A DNA stretch of 36,000 nt from Bacteroidetes bacterium B1(2017) (GCA_002256395.1 NKJG01000019.1:1-36000), one strand, 5' to 3'; positions 23,485 through 31,489 are shown, counted from the stretch's first letter. A program made the numbers and translations. The notes: generated from the sequence alone by a model not told the origin.

Positions 23485-24996
23485 TTAAATCGAAAAGTTT
23501 TGGTTAAAAGTAATTTTGGTAAAGTTTTGTCCTAAATGAGAGATAGGATCTCCCTGTTTATGAATATATCCCTCGACCCTGTAGCCATTCAAATGGCCAC
23601 CAGTTTTTAACCGAACAAAATCTTCAGGACGAATAAGGCGTTCTAACTTGAGAGACTTTCCTTTGGTTTGTGAGAAGTCTTTAGAAACCGTGACACTAGA
23701 GGAAGCATCTTCAAAAAAAGCATCTCCAATTAATTCAGAAGAATAGCCATTTGTGGTTATATCAGCATTGGCATGAAATATCTTAGTACCTAAAGTGCCT
23801 AGAAAGCTCTTGACCTTAAATTCAGCCTTTTGACCTCCCATGCTTGCATAATAGTTTGGTAGGTTTTGCGAAATATAAACAGTGGCTATGCGACTACTTC
23901 TTGCAGTAGCTTGATAATCAGCATCGTGGGCATGTAAAAAGTTTTGAGCTTCATCTGACCAAAGGAATAATGGCCTTGAGTTAGTATCAATGGAACGCTT
24001 TTCCATGGCTCTCTGCCAAATATATTTGAATAGTATTTGACAATCCCTGCCTACTTTATGATAATACTTAACAGGTAGATTAATCAAGATAATCTTGCCG
24101 TCTAAACAATCCTCTGGCGTAAGCGTTGAATCATACCGACAAAACAGCGAATAAACAGGCTCTCTTAGTAATCGGAATAAAAAACCCGAAAAAGTGAAGT
24201 CAATAATTGATCGAGTTTTTTCACTCAAATTAATAAAGCTATCAAAGAAAAACTGATCTAAAAATTTGAGCAGCCGTGCTTCTGGAATGGCATCTAAAAG
24301 CTCAGATTCAAACCTAAAGTTATCTTTGAGTATAGTTTGCTCTTGTTCAGGTGTAAATGAAGCGACCCATGTATCAATCTTTTTTGTAACCATTGAGCGA
24401 GCCTTTTCAAAAGCTTTTTGAAAGGCTTTTACTTCCCCATCGGATGTCTCGGTCTGCAAGTTTTCCTTATTTTTAGGGATAGTCTGAACGATATCATACA
24501 TTGTTTGTATTGAAAGTGTTCCATAAGCGAGCCGACACAAATCAATAACATTAAATATCAGCATATCCAGTGCCGTTTCCCAAAATGGGTCATCTGATTT
24601 GCCACTATCCTTCTCATTGCCAGCTTGTATTACCGTTTTTAATACTTCCACAATGTTTTCCGTCAGTGAATCCTTCGAATGGGTTGATTCGTATTGCAGA
24701 AAGTTAAAACAATGCTCGCCATTGGGCTCAATAATAAGCAAATCTGCCTCACGCCCAGCCAAGCGACAATACTCTTGCCAAACAATTTTTTCATCAGGCT
24801 TTACAGTCAATACTAATCCGCCAAATCCATTAGATAAATATTTTAAGGCTAGAAATCTGCCACTACCACTTGACTTCCCAGAGCCAATTCCTCCGAATAT
24901 CTGCACGCCTTCTACTGCGTTACGAACAGTCCAATTGCTACTACCATAAGCAGAGGCAAGCTCAATTATTGGTGTATCTAAATCAAAATTGTCCAT
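23485..24996 (-). CDS. VirD4/TraG-type coupling ATPase, soluble form
   Basis: A 503-residue protein. Walker A is VQIFGGIGSGKSSGSGRFLA (residues 31-50), Walker B is LFLWSDEAQNF (about 342-352), and TVYISQNLPNYYA and GTLGTKIFHANAD are typical later motifs of T4SS coupling proteins. These hexameric ATPases hand the relaxase-DNA complex to the secretion channel. The P-loop is only 35 residues from the start and no transmembrane segment precedes it, unlike TraD/VirD4, which carry two. It heads the same-strand cluster coupling ATPase, 4-TM protein, relaxase, 131-residue protein. No VirB genes are seen in the window. Confidence 0.9.
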   Translation of the reverse strand: MDNFDLDTPIIELASAYGSSNWTVRNAVEGVQIFGGIGSGKSSGSGRFLALKYLSNGFGGLVLTVKPDEKIVWQEYCRLAGREADLLIIEPNGEHCFNFLQYESTHSKDSLTENIVEVLKTVIQAGNEKDSGKSDDPFWETALDMLIFNVIDLCRLAYGTLSIQTMYDIVQTIPKNKENLQTETSDGEVKAFQKAFEKARSMVTKKIDTWVASFTPEQEQTILKDNFRFESELLDAIPEARLLKFLDQFFFDSFINLSEKTRSIIDFTFSGFLFRLLREPVYSLFCRYDSTLTPEDCLDGKIILINLPVKYYHKVGRDCQILFKYIWQRAMEKRSIDTNSRPLFLWSDEAQNFLHAHDADYQATARSSRIATVYISQNLPNYYASMGGQKAEFKVKSFLGTLGTKIFHANADITTNGYSSELIGDAFFEDASSSVTVSKDFSQTKGKSLKLERLIRPEDFVRLKTGGHLNGYRVEGYIHKQGDPISHLGQNFTKITFNQNFSI

Positions 24997-25047
24997 AGTT
25001 TGCTTTGAAAATTTAGGTGGTAGAATTTGGCTAATTTTTACTTTGAG

Positions 25048-25077
25048 AAATAAAGAGAGTGGTTTTATCCACCCCCT
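25048..25077 (-). terminator. Candidate terminator between 25095 gene and coupling ATPase
   Basis: On the minus strand a 9-bp stem (77-69 with 62-54 of the 25,000s, two G-T wobbles) and a six-base loop end in TTATTT. A second, weaker stem overlaps the stop codon of the 25095 gene. Confidence 0.4.
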
Positions 25078-25094
25078 TTAAAAGTCAGCCTCCA

Positions 25095-25310
25095 TTAACT
25101 GTTAGAGGCTTTTTTAATGCTCTCATTTAGAGTGCTTTCAAAGGCACGGTTACCATTGCCCCCACCATTTGAAACGTTCCCAGTCCCCGTGTTGTAATTA
25201 ACACGTTTGTCGTAGTGCCCATCGGCTGCCCATGAACCATCTTTTTGTTCCTTTAGACCTTGTGCCTTGCACTTGTCTTCGAACTCTTCTTTTGACATGT
25301 ATACATTCAT
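25095..25310 (-). CDS. Small hypothetical protein, Gly/Asn-rich
   Basis: A 71-residue protein. The N-terminus MNVYMSKEEFEDKCKAQGLK and DGSWAADGHYD form a compact charged start, followed by a Gly/Asn-rich linker and a short helix. It lies upstream of the coupling ATPase on the same strand, separated by a probable terminator. No family recognised; possibly a mobilization accessory. Confidence 0.5.
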   Translation of the reverse strand: MNVYMSKEEFEDKCKAQGLKEQKDGSWAADGHYDKRVNYNTGTGNVSNGGGNGNRAFESTLNESIKKASNS

Positions 25311-25373
25311 GTTTGAAAATTGGTTAAATTATGAATAATAAAAATTTACAAGTGATATATATATTCAGACTAA

Positions 25374-25580
25374 TTACTTAAAGCGATTTTCCCAATTTAT
25401 GCGTTTTATAGCTTCGTCTATATTCTTTTCTGTCAATTGAACATAGCCTAATTGAGGAGTAAATAGAGTCTTTGACGATAGATTTATATTTAACTCCTCT
25501 GAGAAAGGTAAATCAGTTATTTCATCCAATAGTATTTGGCTTTTAAAGTCACTATTAACAACACCTTTTTTGACTACCAT
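25374..25580 (-). CDS. Small hypothetical protein (68 aa)
   Basis: A 68-residue soluble protein opening MVVKKGVVNSDFKSQILLDE and ending in a helix EKNIDEAIKRINWENRFK. It has no recognisable motif. It is divergent from the XRE-like gene at 25774; an 8-bp inverted repeat lies about 20 bases upstream of its ATG. Size and location would fit an antitoxin-like or regulatory peptide, but that is only inference. Confidence 0.45.
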   Translation of the reverse strand: MVVKKGVVNSDFKSQILLDEITDLPFSEELNINLSSKTLFTPQLGYVQLTEKNIDEAIKRINWENRFK

Positions 25581-25600
25581 AATATAAGCTGTTTTAAGTG

Positions 25601-25626
25601 AACATCATAATATTTTACATGATGTT
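25601..25626. promoter_or_regulatory. Perfect dyad AACATCAT-N10-ATGATGTT
   Basis: The 8-bp arms are perfectly inverted, with a 10-base spacer, between the divergent 25374-25580 and 25774 genes. The spacer length equals that of the dyad upstream of the Ppx/GppA-like gene (28703-28730), though the arm sequences differ. Likely an operator. Confidence 0.45.
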
Positions 25627-25773
25627 TAATACACATTTACTAAATATTATTCAAAATTAAGTGATTTGACTTTACAAAACAAAACATTTTTACTTTTTTT
25701 TCTTAATTCACTAATTTTACAGTAATTTTTATTAAATTAGAGCCAAGATTTAGTGTTTAAATAATTACAAATT

Positions 25774-26793
25774 ATGAATTTAAAGGATTTACTAACAGCG
25801 GAAACCTTCGAAGAAAATGGTGGCAAGCCATTATTTGACAGTCAGGCAGAGTTAGTTAGAGAACTTACAAAAGAGGAAAATGGGGCATATCATAACAAAG
25901 ATGAGGCGAGTTTGAGATCGTATGTAAGCCAAGTTCTTAAACCAAGTGACGCTAAAAACCGAAAATTTCCTGAAGAGTTTAGAAAAACTCTTTCTTTGGT
26001 ACTTAAAAGTAAGTTTCCTGGGCAAACGAATTTTTTGGAGGAAATCGAAAAGCGAATCTATGATGTATATGTAAATGCAGGTTCAGATAAAAATTTAGAA
26101 AGTAGTACGGACGAGCTGAATTTAACCTTATCTGGTCCAGGAGTCCACGTTATGATAGCAAACTTCCTTGTGGAAACATCCGAAACTTCAGATGCCAATA
26201 AAGTGTTAGAAAAAATAATGCAAAATTTAAAAGTTTATGAAGAAGTAGAGAAACTTAAGAACCTAAAAAATAATAAAAGGAATGACGATAATTTGAGCAG
26301 TAATAAATATACATGGAACAATTATCAATATCCATCAACAGGTGAGAAGAGGCTTAGGTATAGATATGAATATATTCTTGCTCGCAAAGACGATGCAATA
26401 GATCTTTGGAAATCATTCTACAAGTATTTGATTTTTGAAAAAAATATTGATGACGAACTTGTTGACAGGGTTCTTTATGAATTAAACAATAAAGAGTATA
26501 TCAGGGCTTTTTATACAAAGGGCGTTCCTGGACCTGCTTTATGCTTACATAATGTTTATATTTTTAATCCTGGAGATGATGAGACCAGAAAAGTCTTTTT
26601 TAGAATAAGCAGAGATAAAAGTTTAGATATATCAAATAAGGGTGAATCTTACGTTAATAATTTATACAAACCATTGAGAGGTACCCTTAAAAACGATGAA
26701 GAGGGTGGCAATCTTAAAGATCCAATTGTTATTGAACTGCCCTATCCATCAATTGAAATAAAAGAGAAAAGAAATTTTAAAAAGAGGGATTAA
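25774..26793 (+). CDS. XRE-like HTH protein with unknown C-terminal domain
   Basis: A 339-residue protein. The N-terminal region has an HTH-like pattern, DSQAELVRELTKE...ASLRSYVSQVLKP...RKFPEEFRKTLSLVL (about 22-73), like an XRE domain with a long insert. A beta-hairpin region (LTLSGPGVHVMIANFLVETS, about 112-131) and a Lys/Asn-rich linker follow. The C-terminal 150 residues, beginning at RLRYRYEYILARKDDAIDLW, look like a sensor or effector domain that I do not recognise. The next gene starts 16 bases after its stop, so the two form an operon. It may be both regulator and sensor of the cassette. Function unknown. Confidence 0.65.
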   Translation: MNLKDLLTAETFEENGGKPLFDSQAELVRELTKEENGAYHNKDEASLRSYVSQVLKPSDAKNRKFPEEFRKTLSLVLKSKFPGQTNFLEEIEKRIYDVYVNAGSDKNLESSTDELNLTLSGPGVHVMIANFLVETSETSDANKVLEKIMQNLKVYEEVEKLKNLKNNKRNDDNLSSNKYTWNNYQYPSTGEKRLRYRYEYILARKDDAIDLWKSFYKYLIFEKNIDDELVDRVLYELNNKEYIRAFYTKGVPGPALCLHNVYIFNPGDDETRKVFFRISRDKSLDISNKGESYVNNLYKPLRGTLKNDEEGGNLKDPIVIELPYPSIEIKEKRNFKKRD

Positions 26794-26809
26794 AAATAGT
26801 ATAAAACGT

Positions 26810-27700
26810 ATGAATATAAAATTTGCTTATACTGCTTTTGATGGCGATGATATGCTTTATATTGATCTAATTAGAGAGTTTCTAATTAAAAATGACATAA
26901 ATCCTTTAAATCCAGAGCATGCTTTGGGTTATTACGCTGCAACTCATACCTTGAAAGATAGTAAGAAAGAAGTGATGAGAAATTGCTTTGGACTATCTTC
27001 ATTGTGCAATGAGTTTTGGATTTTCACGAGAATAGATTTGAAAAACCCTTCGGACATTTGTAAATTATCTGAGGGGGTTTTATCGGAAATGATAGTATGG
27101 GATAGATATTGTAGGAAAGACAAACAGAGATATAATCCAGTTTTTAGGGTTGTTAATTTGAATGATTTACTCGAATATTTTATTATTTCTGAAAAAATAG
27201 CAAAAGGACAAAAAGTCCTTCCCCACTCGCTAAATATTCTTCAGCTCAAATTAACGCTAGCGGAATACTCTAATTTTTTGGAATATCAATATTTCAAAGA
27301 ACTAACTTTATTCGTAGCAGAGTACGAAAACTTGAATAAAAGCATTTTTGTGGATATTGATGATAAATATTTCAAGTACATTGATTGGGTTAGAATCAAT
27401 TTGTATCAACAAAATAATGTTCCAATTATTCCACAGTGTATCATTCCGGAAAAAATTTATTTAAGATATGATAAAGAAGCTTTATATAAAAAGGCAGTAT
27501 CATATCTTAAATTAACATCGGATAGTATTCTAAAAATTGTAGACTCGCGAATGAAAATAGAATCTAATTTAACAAGCGATAGTAATGTTGAATTTAAGAT
27601 TTTAAAGGATTTTGGACTTCCCAAATTCAAAGAAATAGATGACTGGGCCATAACAACAAAAGAAAAAATTGAGAACTTGGCTGTTTTAAACAGTATCTAG
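26810..27700 (+). CDS. Protein with nucleoside-deoxyribosyltransferase-like N-terminal domain
   Basis: A 296-residue protein. The first 120 residues fit a small Rossmann-like fold of the NDT/DUF4406 type: IKFAYTAFDGDDMLYIDLIR (strand-helix), INPLNPEHALG, a helix with KKEVMRNC, CNEFWIFTR (the 'aD-vwvF' strand) and GVLSEMIVWDRY, where the Glu occupies the usual catalytic position (about 101). Known relatives cleave N-glycosidic bonds of nucleosides or NAD-like substrates; whether this one does is not shown. The C-terminal 170 residues are helical and unfamiliar. It is in an operon with the XRE-like gene and convergent with the Ppx/GppA gene (17-base gap). Confidence 0.6.
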   Translation: MNIKFAYTAFDGDDMLYIDLIREFLIKNDINPLNPEHALGYYAATHTLKDSKKEVMRNCFGLSSLCNEFWIFTRIDLKNPSDICKLSEGVLSEMIVWDRYCRKDKQRYNPVFRVVNLNDLLEYFIISEKIAKGQKVLPHSLNILQLKLTLAEYSNFLEYQYFKELTLFVAEYENLNKSIFVDIDDKYFKYIDWVRINLYQQNNVPIIPQCIIPEKIYLRYDKEALYKKAVSYLKLTSDSILKIVDSRMKIESNLTSDSNVEFKILKDFGLPKFKEIDDWAITTKEKIENLAVLNSI

Positions 27701-27717
27701 TCCTTGTTGAACTACTT

Positions 27718-28659
27718 TTATATTGCTGAAATCTCAATACCATTTTTGAATAAATACTCGCTGTTATTAATTGCTAAATATGCCAGACCAGTACTCACAG
27801 ATTCATTTGTCGGAATGATGTAATCTGATTTAAAGAATTCTGCGATTACCAAAACGTTCAGAAGAGCTTTGTCTGCACCATACATGAATCCCTGATTTTC
27901 AGGGTAATAGTTTTTAATATCATCAAATTCTTTTAGTATGATATTATCAAACAAATACTGTATGTCTTCAATTGTATATTTACCGAAACTATCATTTTTC
28001 CCGAGCCTATTCAAGGAAGATTTAATAAAGTCTTCCATACAATTAGAACCAAAAATTAGTATTTTTTTTGATGAACTAATAGGAATAGCTTTTTGTAATT
28101 CTTCCTTAACAAACACTTTCATCATATCTAATTCACTTGAAGAAGCTGGGAATTTTCCTTGAAATTGCTTTTCTAAGAAAAATGTCCCCGTACCAATGGA
28201 ACTAATTATTGAAGTATTATTTCTGTAAATAATTTGTACACTTCCACCACCTACATCAATAAGGCAACTTTCACTTTCATTAATGCCCATTTTATTATTT
28301 ATAGACTCAAAAAAAATTTCTCCTTCAATTTTCGGATCTAATAAATTAGGTGTACAGTTAAGTTGATTCTTAATATTTGATAATATTTCAAACCCATTTT
28401 TAGCTTTTCTAAATATTTCAGTTGCAACAACAATATAATTAGAAACCCCGTTATCTCGAATTCTTTCAATACATGATTTCAATGAAGAAAATAAAATATC
28501 TATTCCTTCATCACTTATATTGTCATTTATTAAGTAGGAACTTAACTTTGTTTCCTCTTTGAAATTGGAGATTACAATGTTACCATTAAGTTCTTTAGAA
28601 ATTAGTTGTTTGATACGAGCACTGCCCATATCGATAATAGAGATTGACATATTTTTCAT
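27718..28659 (-). CDS. Ppx/GppA-family phosphatase, divergent short form
   Basis: A 313-residue protein of the ASKHA fold. It has SIIDMGSARIKQLI at the N-terminus (phosphate loop 1), VATEIFRKAKNG (about 78-89), IEGE with a candidate catalytic Glu (about 111-114) and CLIDVGGGSVQII (phosphate loop 2, about 132-144). It lacks the C-terminal HD-like domain of long exopolyphosphatases. Chromosomal relatives hydrolyse polyphosphate or pppGpp. The first loop is altered (GSAR in place of the common GSNS), hinting at changed substrate preference. Translation could start at Met4 (28650). It is convergent with the XRE/NDT-like operon and has its own promoter with a dyad. Confidence 0.85.
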   Translation of the reverse strand: MKNMSISIIDMGSARIKQLISKELNGNIVISNFKEETKLSSYLINDNISDEGIDILFSSLKSCIERIRDNGVSNYIVVATEIFRKAKNGFEILSNIKNQLNCTPNLLDPKIEGEIFFESINNKMGINESESCLIDVGGGSVQIIYRNNTSIISSIGTGTFFLEKQFQGKFPASSSELDMMKVFVKEELQKAIPISSSKKILIFGSNCMEDFIKSSLNRLGKNDSFGKYTIEDIQYLFDNIILKEFDDIKNYYPENQGFMYGADKALLNVLVIAEFFKSDYIIPTNESVSTGLAYLAINNSEYLFKNGIEISAI

Positions 28660-28687
28660 ATTATAATTCCGATTAATGAATGTTTAG

Positions 28688-28730
28688 CAAATATACTTAC
28701 TGTTAAGTAAATTTTTTAAAGTTTACTTAA
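28688..28730 (-). promoter_or_regulatory. Promoter box and operator dyad of the Ppx/GppA-like gene
   Basis: On the minus strand TATATTTG (28695-28688) matches the Bacteroidota -7 box. Just upstream lies a perfect 9-bp inverted repeat, TTAAGTAAA (28703-28711) and TTTACTTAA (28722-28730), spaced by 10 bases and covering the -33 region, where no TTG is present. A repressor or activator site is likely. Confidence 0.55.
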
Positions 28731-28858
28731 GTATTTTTTGGTTCAAAGAATAAAGAGCATGCAAATTCCTTCATTCTAGGCAAGTATTGGATCAATATAA
28801 TATTTCTACAGAGAGAAGTTGTCAATTGATAATACCACAAAAATTGAAAACTAAATAT

Positions 28859-30073
28859 CTATTCAGGTTTAACACCTAATACCTTAGCTAAAGCATCATC
28901 TGCTTGTTGTGTAGTGAAGTTTGACTGATATCCCATAGTTGTTAAAATACTACTATGGCGATACAATTTTTGAAGAATCTGAACAGGTATTTGCTCGTTA
29001 GCCATTTGTGCAAATGAATGGCGGGCAATGTGCATTGTCAGTTTTTTGTCTATTCCAGCAGCAGGAGCAACCTGCTTATTAAGGAATTTATCTAATGCAC
29101 TGGTCTTGAAGGCAATAGTTCGCTGAGTGATGAATTTGTCATCAAAATCCACGCCTTTAAGCTCAGGAAAAACCAAATCATCTTTATTTTCTTTAAAGAC
29201 CTCATATTGCTTAATTATAGCGGTAGCTTTATCTGGAATCTTTAATGAACCCGCCTTTTGGTTTTTTCCCATTGAATAGAAAAGGCGATCATTTTGAAAG
29301 TCAGACCAACGCAATCTTAAAACATCACTTATTCTCATGCCAGCAAAATAATATGAGAATAAAAAAAGATTTCTTGCATGATTTGGTGTATCTGTGAGTT
29401 CAACATTTTCAAGTCTGGCTATCTCTTCAGGATTTAAACCGATTTTTGATGTTTCTGGAAAAACAATCTTCATTTTCCCCTTACCAAATGGATATATTTT
29501 TTCGTCTAATACGCCTTCTTTTCGGGCAAAACTAAAGACCGACCGCATCACTACAATGTGGTTTACAGCCGACCTTTCAGATAATTTAAGGTCATTCTTA
29601 ACATGACTTTGAAACCGCTCTAAAAGAGCCACAGATATATCTTGGAAAGCAATATCTTGTTTAATAAAGGCTTTGAAGTGATTTATCCTCGGTTTGTCCG
29701 CTGTATATTGATTATATTTACCAGCCTCTTTTAACCGTTGTAGATATAATTCGGCTTGCGGAAAAAAGGTTGAACCCACAGAAGGTTTAATTTTTTGCTT
29801 TACCGCTTGAGATGAAACATAGCTTTTTTGTGTTTCAAGCTCTAGAGACTGGTCATTAGCCTCTGAAAGTTTTTTCAGAATATAATTGTTTAGACGAGCA
29901 GAATTTGGATGAGATTTTTTAACACGTTGCTTATCTTCATCCCAATCTTCTATATCAAGATTGTATCCAAGATGTATAAATGAGGCTTTTCTATCTTTAG
30001 TAATACGCAGGGTCAAAGGGTATTTTCCCTCTTTATTTTGCTTTTTACGAAGAACAATTTTTACATGTGCCAT
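28859..30073 (-). CDS. Tyrosine integrase of the tRNA-Phe element
   Basis: A 404-residue Bacteroidota-type tyrosine recombinase. The N-terminal arm domain opens MAHVKIVLRKKQNKEGKYPL, the SAM-like core-binding domain spans about 105-200, and the catalytic domain follows. Catalytic residues: Arg in FAGMRISDVL, Lys in SMGKNQKAG, His-x-x-Arg in HIARHSFA, His in LYRHSS and Tyr in TTMGYQS. I chose ATG at 30073 because the 42 residues upstream of it are Cys/Leu-rich noise that runs over the GGTACAAC repeats. It lies 141 bases from attR and reads inward, the usual arrangement for a tRNA-targeting element. Repeats between gene and attR could allow autoregulation. Confidence 0.96.
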   Translation of the reverse strand: MAHVKIVLRKKQNKEGKYPLTLRITKDRKASFIHLGYNLDIEDWDEDKQRVKKSHPNSARLNNYILKKLSEANDQSLELETQKSYVSSQAVKQKIKPSVGSTFFPQAELYLQRLKEAGKYNQYTADKPRINHFKAFIKQDIAFQDISVALLERFQSHVKNDLKLSERSAVNHIVVMRSVFSFARKEGVLDEKIYPFGKGKMKIVFPETSKIGLNPEEIARLENVELTDTPNHARNLFLFSYYFAGMRISDVLRLRWSDFQNDRLFYSMGKNQKAGSLKIPDKATAIIKQYEVFKENKDDLVFPELKGVDFDDKFITQRTIAFKTSALDKFLNKQVAPAAGIDKKLTMHIARHSFAQMANEQIPVQILQKLYRHSSILTTMGYQSNFTTQQADDALAKVLGVKPE

Positions 30074-30079
30074 GATTTG

Positions 30080-30110
30080 GGTACAACCTTTGGTACAACA
30101 TAGGTACAAC
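30080..30110. promoter_or_regulatory. Right arm-type sites: three GGTACAAC direct repeats
   Basis: GGTACAAC occurs at 30080-30087, 30092-30099 and 30103-30110 (spacings 12 and 11 bp), between attR and the integrase ATG. The octamer and its phasing match the pair inside attL. Binding here would also cover the integrase leader. Confidence 0.7.
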
Positions 30111-30151
30111 AATTTCTGGTTTAACGTGTTTTTTTGTGTATTTATTTGATG

Positions 30152-30159
30152 CAAATATA
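30152..30159 (-). promoter_or_regulatory. -7 box of the integrase promoter
   Basis: On the minus strand TATATTTG (30159-30152) fits TAnnTTTG, about 80 bases before the integrase ATG. No TTG lies at 19-21 bases upstream, so the promoter may need an activator. Confidence 0.4.
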
Positions 30160-30213
30160 GGGAAAACAGCCCAAAACAGCCCATTTTAAGCCATATCAAT
30201 CCAAATAATAAGA

Positions 30214-30257
30214 ACTGAAAATCCTTGTGTCGGCGGTTCGATTCCGTCCATCACCAC
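30214..30257. repeat. attR (44-bp direct repeat)
   Basis: A perfect copy of 1946-1989: the 3' half of tRNA-Phe without its 5' half. The native tRNA terminator follows directly. Confidence 0.95.
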
Positions 30258-30288
30258 AAAGCCGATTCGAAAGAATCGGCTTTTTTTT
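30258..30288 (+). terminator. Original tRNA-Phe terminator, displaced by the element
   Basis: AAAGCCGATTC and GAATCGGCTTT pair around a GAAA loop and end in a run of T's. It touches attR, so before insertion it must have directly followed tRNA-Phe. The bases from here to 30430 show no gene. Confidence 0.9.
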
Positions 30289-30430
30289 GTGCCTTTTGAT
30301 AGGCTTAATCTTATTTCTTTTAATACAACTTATATTTTTTCTTCACAGAAATTTTCTATTCTTAAAGTGCTTTTGTACGCTAAGAGAAACTGTTTTCAAT
30401 TTCCTTAACAAGTCCATTCTATATTCGCAT

Positions 30431-30460
30431 TTGCCTTTCTCCTAAATTCTTCTAAATTTG
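30431..30460 (+). promoter_or_regulatory. Promoter of the PIG-L deacetylase gene
   Basis: TTG (30431-30433), a 19-base spacer and TAAATTTG (30453-30460) match the Bacteroidota consensus exactly, 41 bases before the ATG. Confidence 0.72.
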
Positions 30461-30501
30461 TTAATAAAAAATAGAATTTATTTATTCAACCCTTGAAGAA
30501 T

Positions 30502-31383
30502 ATGAGAACAATTTTCAGTTTTTTCTTGCTTTTTCTTGCCTCTAATTTCCTTTTAGCCCAAGGTCCCAAAGTGCTAATCGTGACTGCCCATCCCGACGAT
30601 GAGACGATGTTTCCAGCAACGGTTTTTAAGATTACTCGGGAACTGAAAGGTACGGTAGATTTGGCCTTGATTACTGACGCCTCGGGTGGATATAATGGAT
30701 TGATAGCTTCTACTTACTATGGCAAAAACCTTACGGATTCGGCCACGGGTAGGGTCGCTCTTCCTTTACTTCGTAAGAAAGAATTGATGTGTGCAGGCGA
30801 GGTGATGGGTATTAGAAACTTTTTCTTTTTTGACCAACTCGATGATTTTTACCAGATTGACCCTAAGCCTTTTTTCGAAGGAAAACGCTGGGATATGACC
30901 TTTTGTGAGAAAAAGTTAAACAAAATTCTTGAAGACGGACAATACGATTATGTGTTTTGCTTGGTGCCAAGTGCTGAACAGCATGCTCATCACAAAACGG
31001 CGAGTATTTTAGCAATAAGAGCTGCAAACAATCTTAGTTCGGCCAAAAAGCCGATTGTTTTGGGTGGTAGGGCTTTGAACAAAGGTTACACCTATAATTT
31101 TGATATGTTGGATGGATTTCCGGAAACCAAGGTTTCTTCCAAAGCCCCAGTCTTTTATTTTGATAGGTCGTATGGTTTCGGAGAAAACAACAAGCATAGC
31201 TATATGATAGTGGCCGATTGGGTAAAAGCTTGTCATAAATCCCAAAGTGGCGATATGAACGGTTCAATGCATCGTGGCGATTTGGAGACGTTTTGGTATT
31301 TCGATATAAATGCAGAAAGTGGCATCGAAGCCACTTCCAGGTTTTTTGAGAAAATTCGTAAGTCGGGATTTGTGACCAAATGA
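30502..31383 (+). CDS. Secreted PIG-L (LmbE-like) deacetylase
   Basis: A 293-residue protein. A signal peptide, MRTIFSFFLLFLASNFLLAQ, is probably cut after the Ala near residue 19, so it is exported. The mature part begins KVLIVTAHPDDETMFPATVF, where HPDDE provides the zinc ligands and catalytic Asp of PIG-L enzymes. A later His cluster, SAEQHAHHKTASI, gives the third ligand. The family removes acetyl groups from GlcNAc-containing substrates; the substrate here is unknown. ATG at 30502 is preferred over a TTG three codons upstream because it starts the signal peptide directly. It is chromosomal, outside attR. Confidence 0.88.
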   Translation: MRTIFSFFLLFLASNFLLAQGPKVLIVTAHPDDETMFPATVFKITRELKGTVDLALITDASGGYNGLIASTYYGKNLTDSATGRVALPLLRKKELMCAGEVMGIRNFFFFDQLDDFYQIDPKPFFEGKRWDMTFCEKKLNKILEDGQYDYVFCLVPSAEQHAHHKTASILAIRAANNLSSAKKPIVLGGRALNKGYTYNFDMLDGFPETKVSSKAPVFYFDRSYGFGENNKHSYMIVADWVKACHKSQSGDMNGSMHRGDLETFWYFDINAESGIEATSRFFEKIRKSGFVTK

Positions 31384-31473
31384 TATTATAATCCCCCAAC
31401 ATTCGAAGGCTATAGTCTTCGAACTGGTGTATCCGCTCTTGGGGATGTTCCTAAGGACAATCCCCAAACTAGT

Positions 31474-31489
31474 ACCGATAGCTATCGGT
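31474..31489. repeat. Palindrome ACCGATAGCTATCGGT
   Basis: A perfect 16-bp palindrome. Its 14-bp core CCGATAGCTATCGG recurs at 31728-31743, and similar arms occur in the tRNA-Phe leader. Probably a dispersed chromosomal palindrome. Confidence 0.65.

Larger units (their letters stand above)
1946..30257. mobile_element. 28.3-kb integrative mobilizable element in tRNA-Phe
   Basis: The element is defined by a 44-bp perfect direct repeat of the tRNA-Phe 3' half at each end, a tyrosine integrase abutting the right repeat, and arm-type direct repeats inside both ends. It encodes a MobF relaxase and a VirD4-like coupling ATPase but no recognisable VirB/Tra secretion genes, so I class it as mobilizable rather than self-conjugative. 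Cargo includes a restriction-modification-like system, CBASS and an unassigned three-gene cassette. A second integrase module lies inside, so the element may be composite. Confidence 0.92.

Noticed and set aside
30074..30199. Extended N-terminus of the element integrase
   Set aside because: The 42 extra residues cover the GGTACAAC repeats and the -7 box; the arm domain starts at MAHVK.
1946..30257. A complete conjugative (ICE) transfer system
   Set aside because: A relaxase and coupling ATPase are present, but no VirB4/TraG-type channel genes are seen, so I call it mobilizable only.
31034..31402. Minus-strand ORF of 122 codons over the PIG-L gene
   Set aside because: Antisense to a gene with clear signal peptide and HPDDE motif; no motif of its own.
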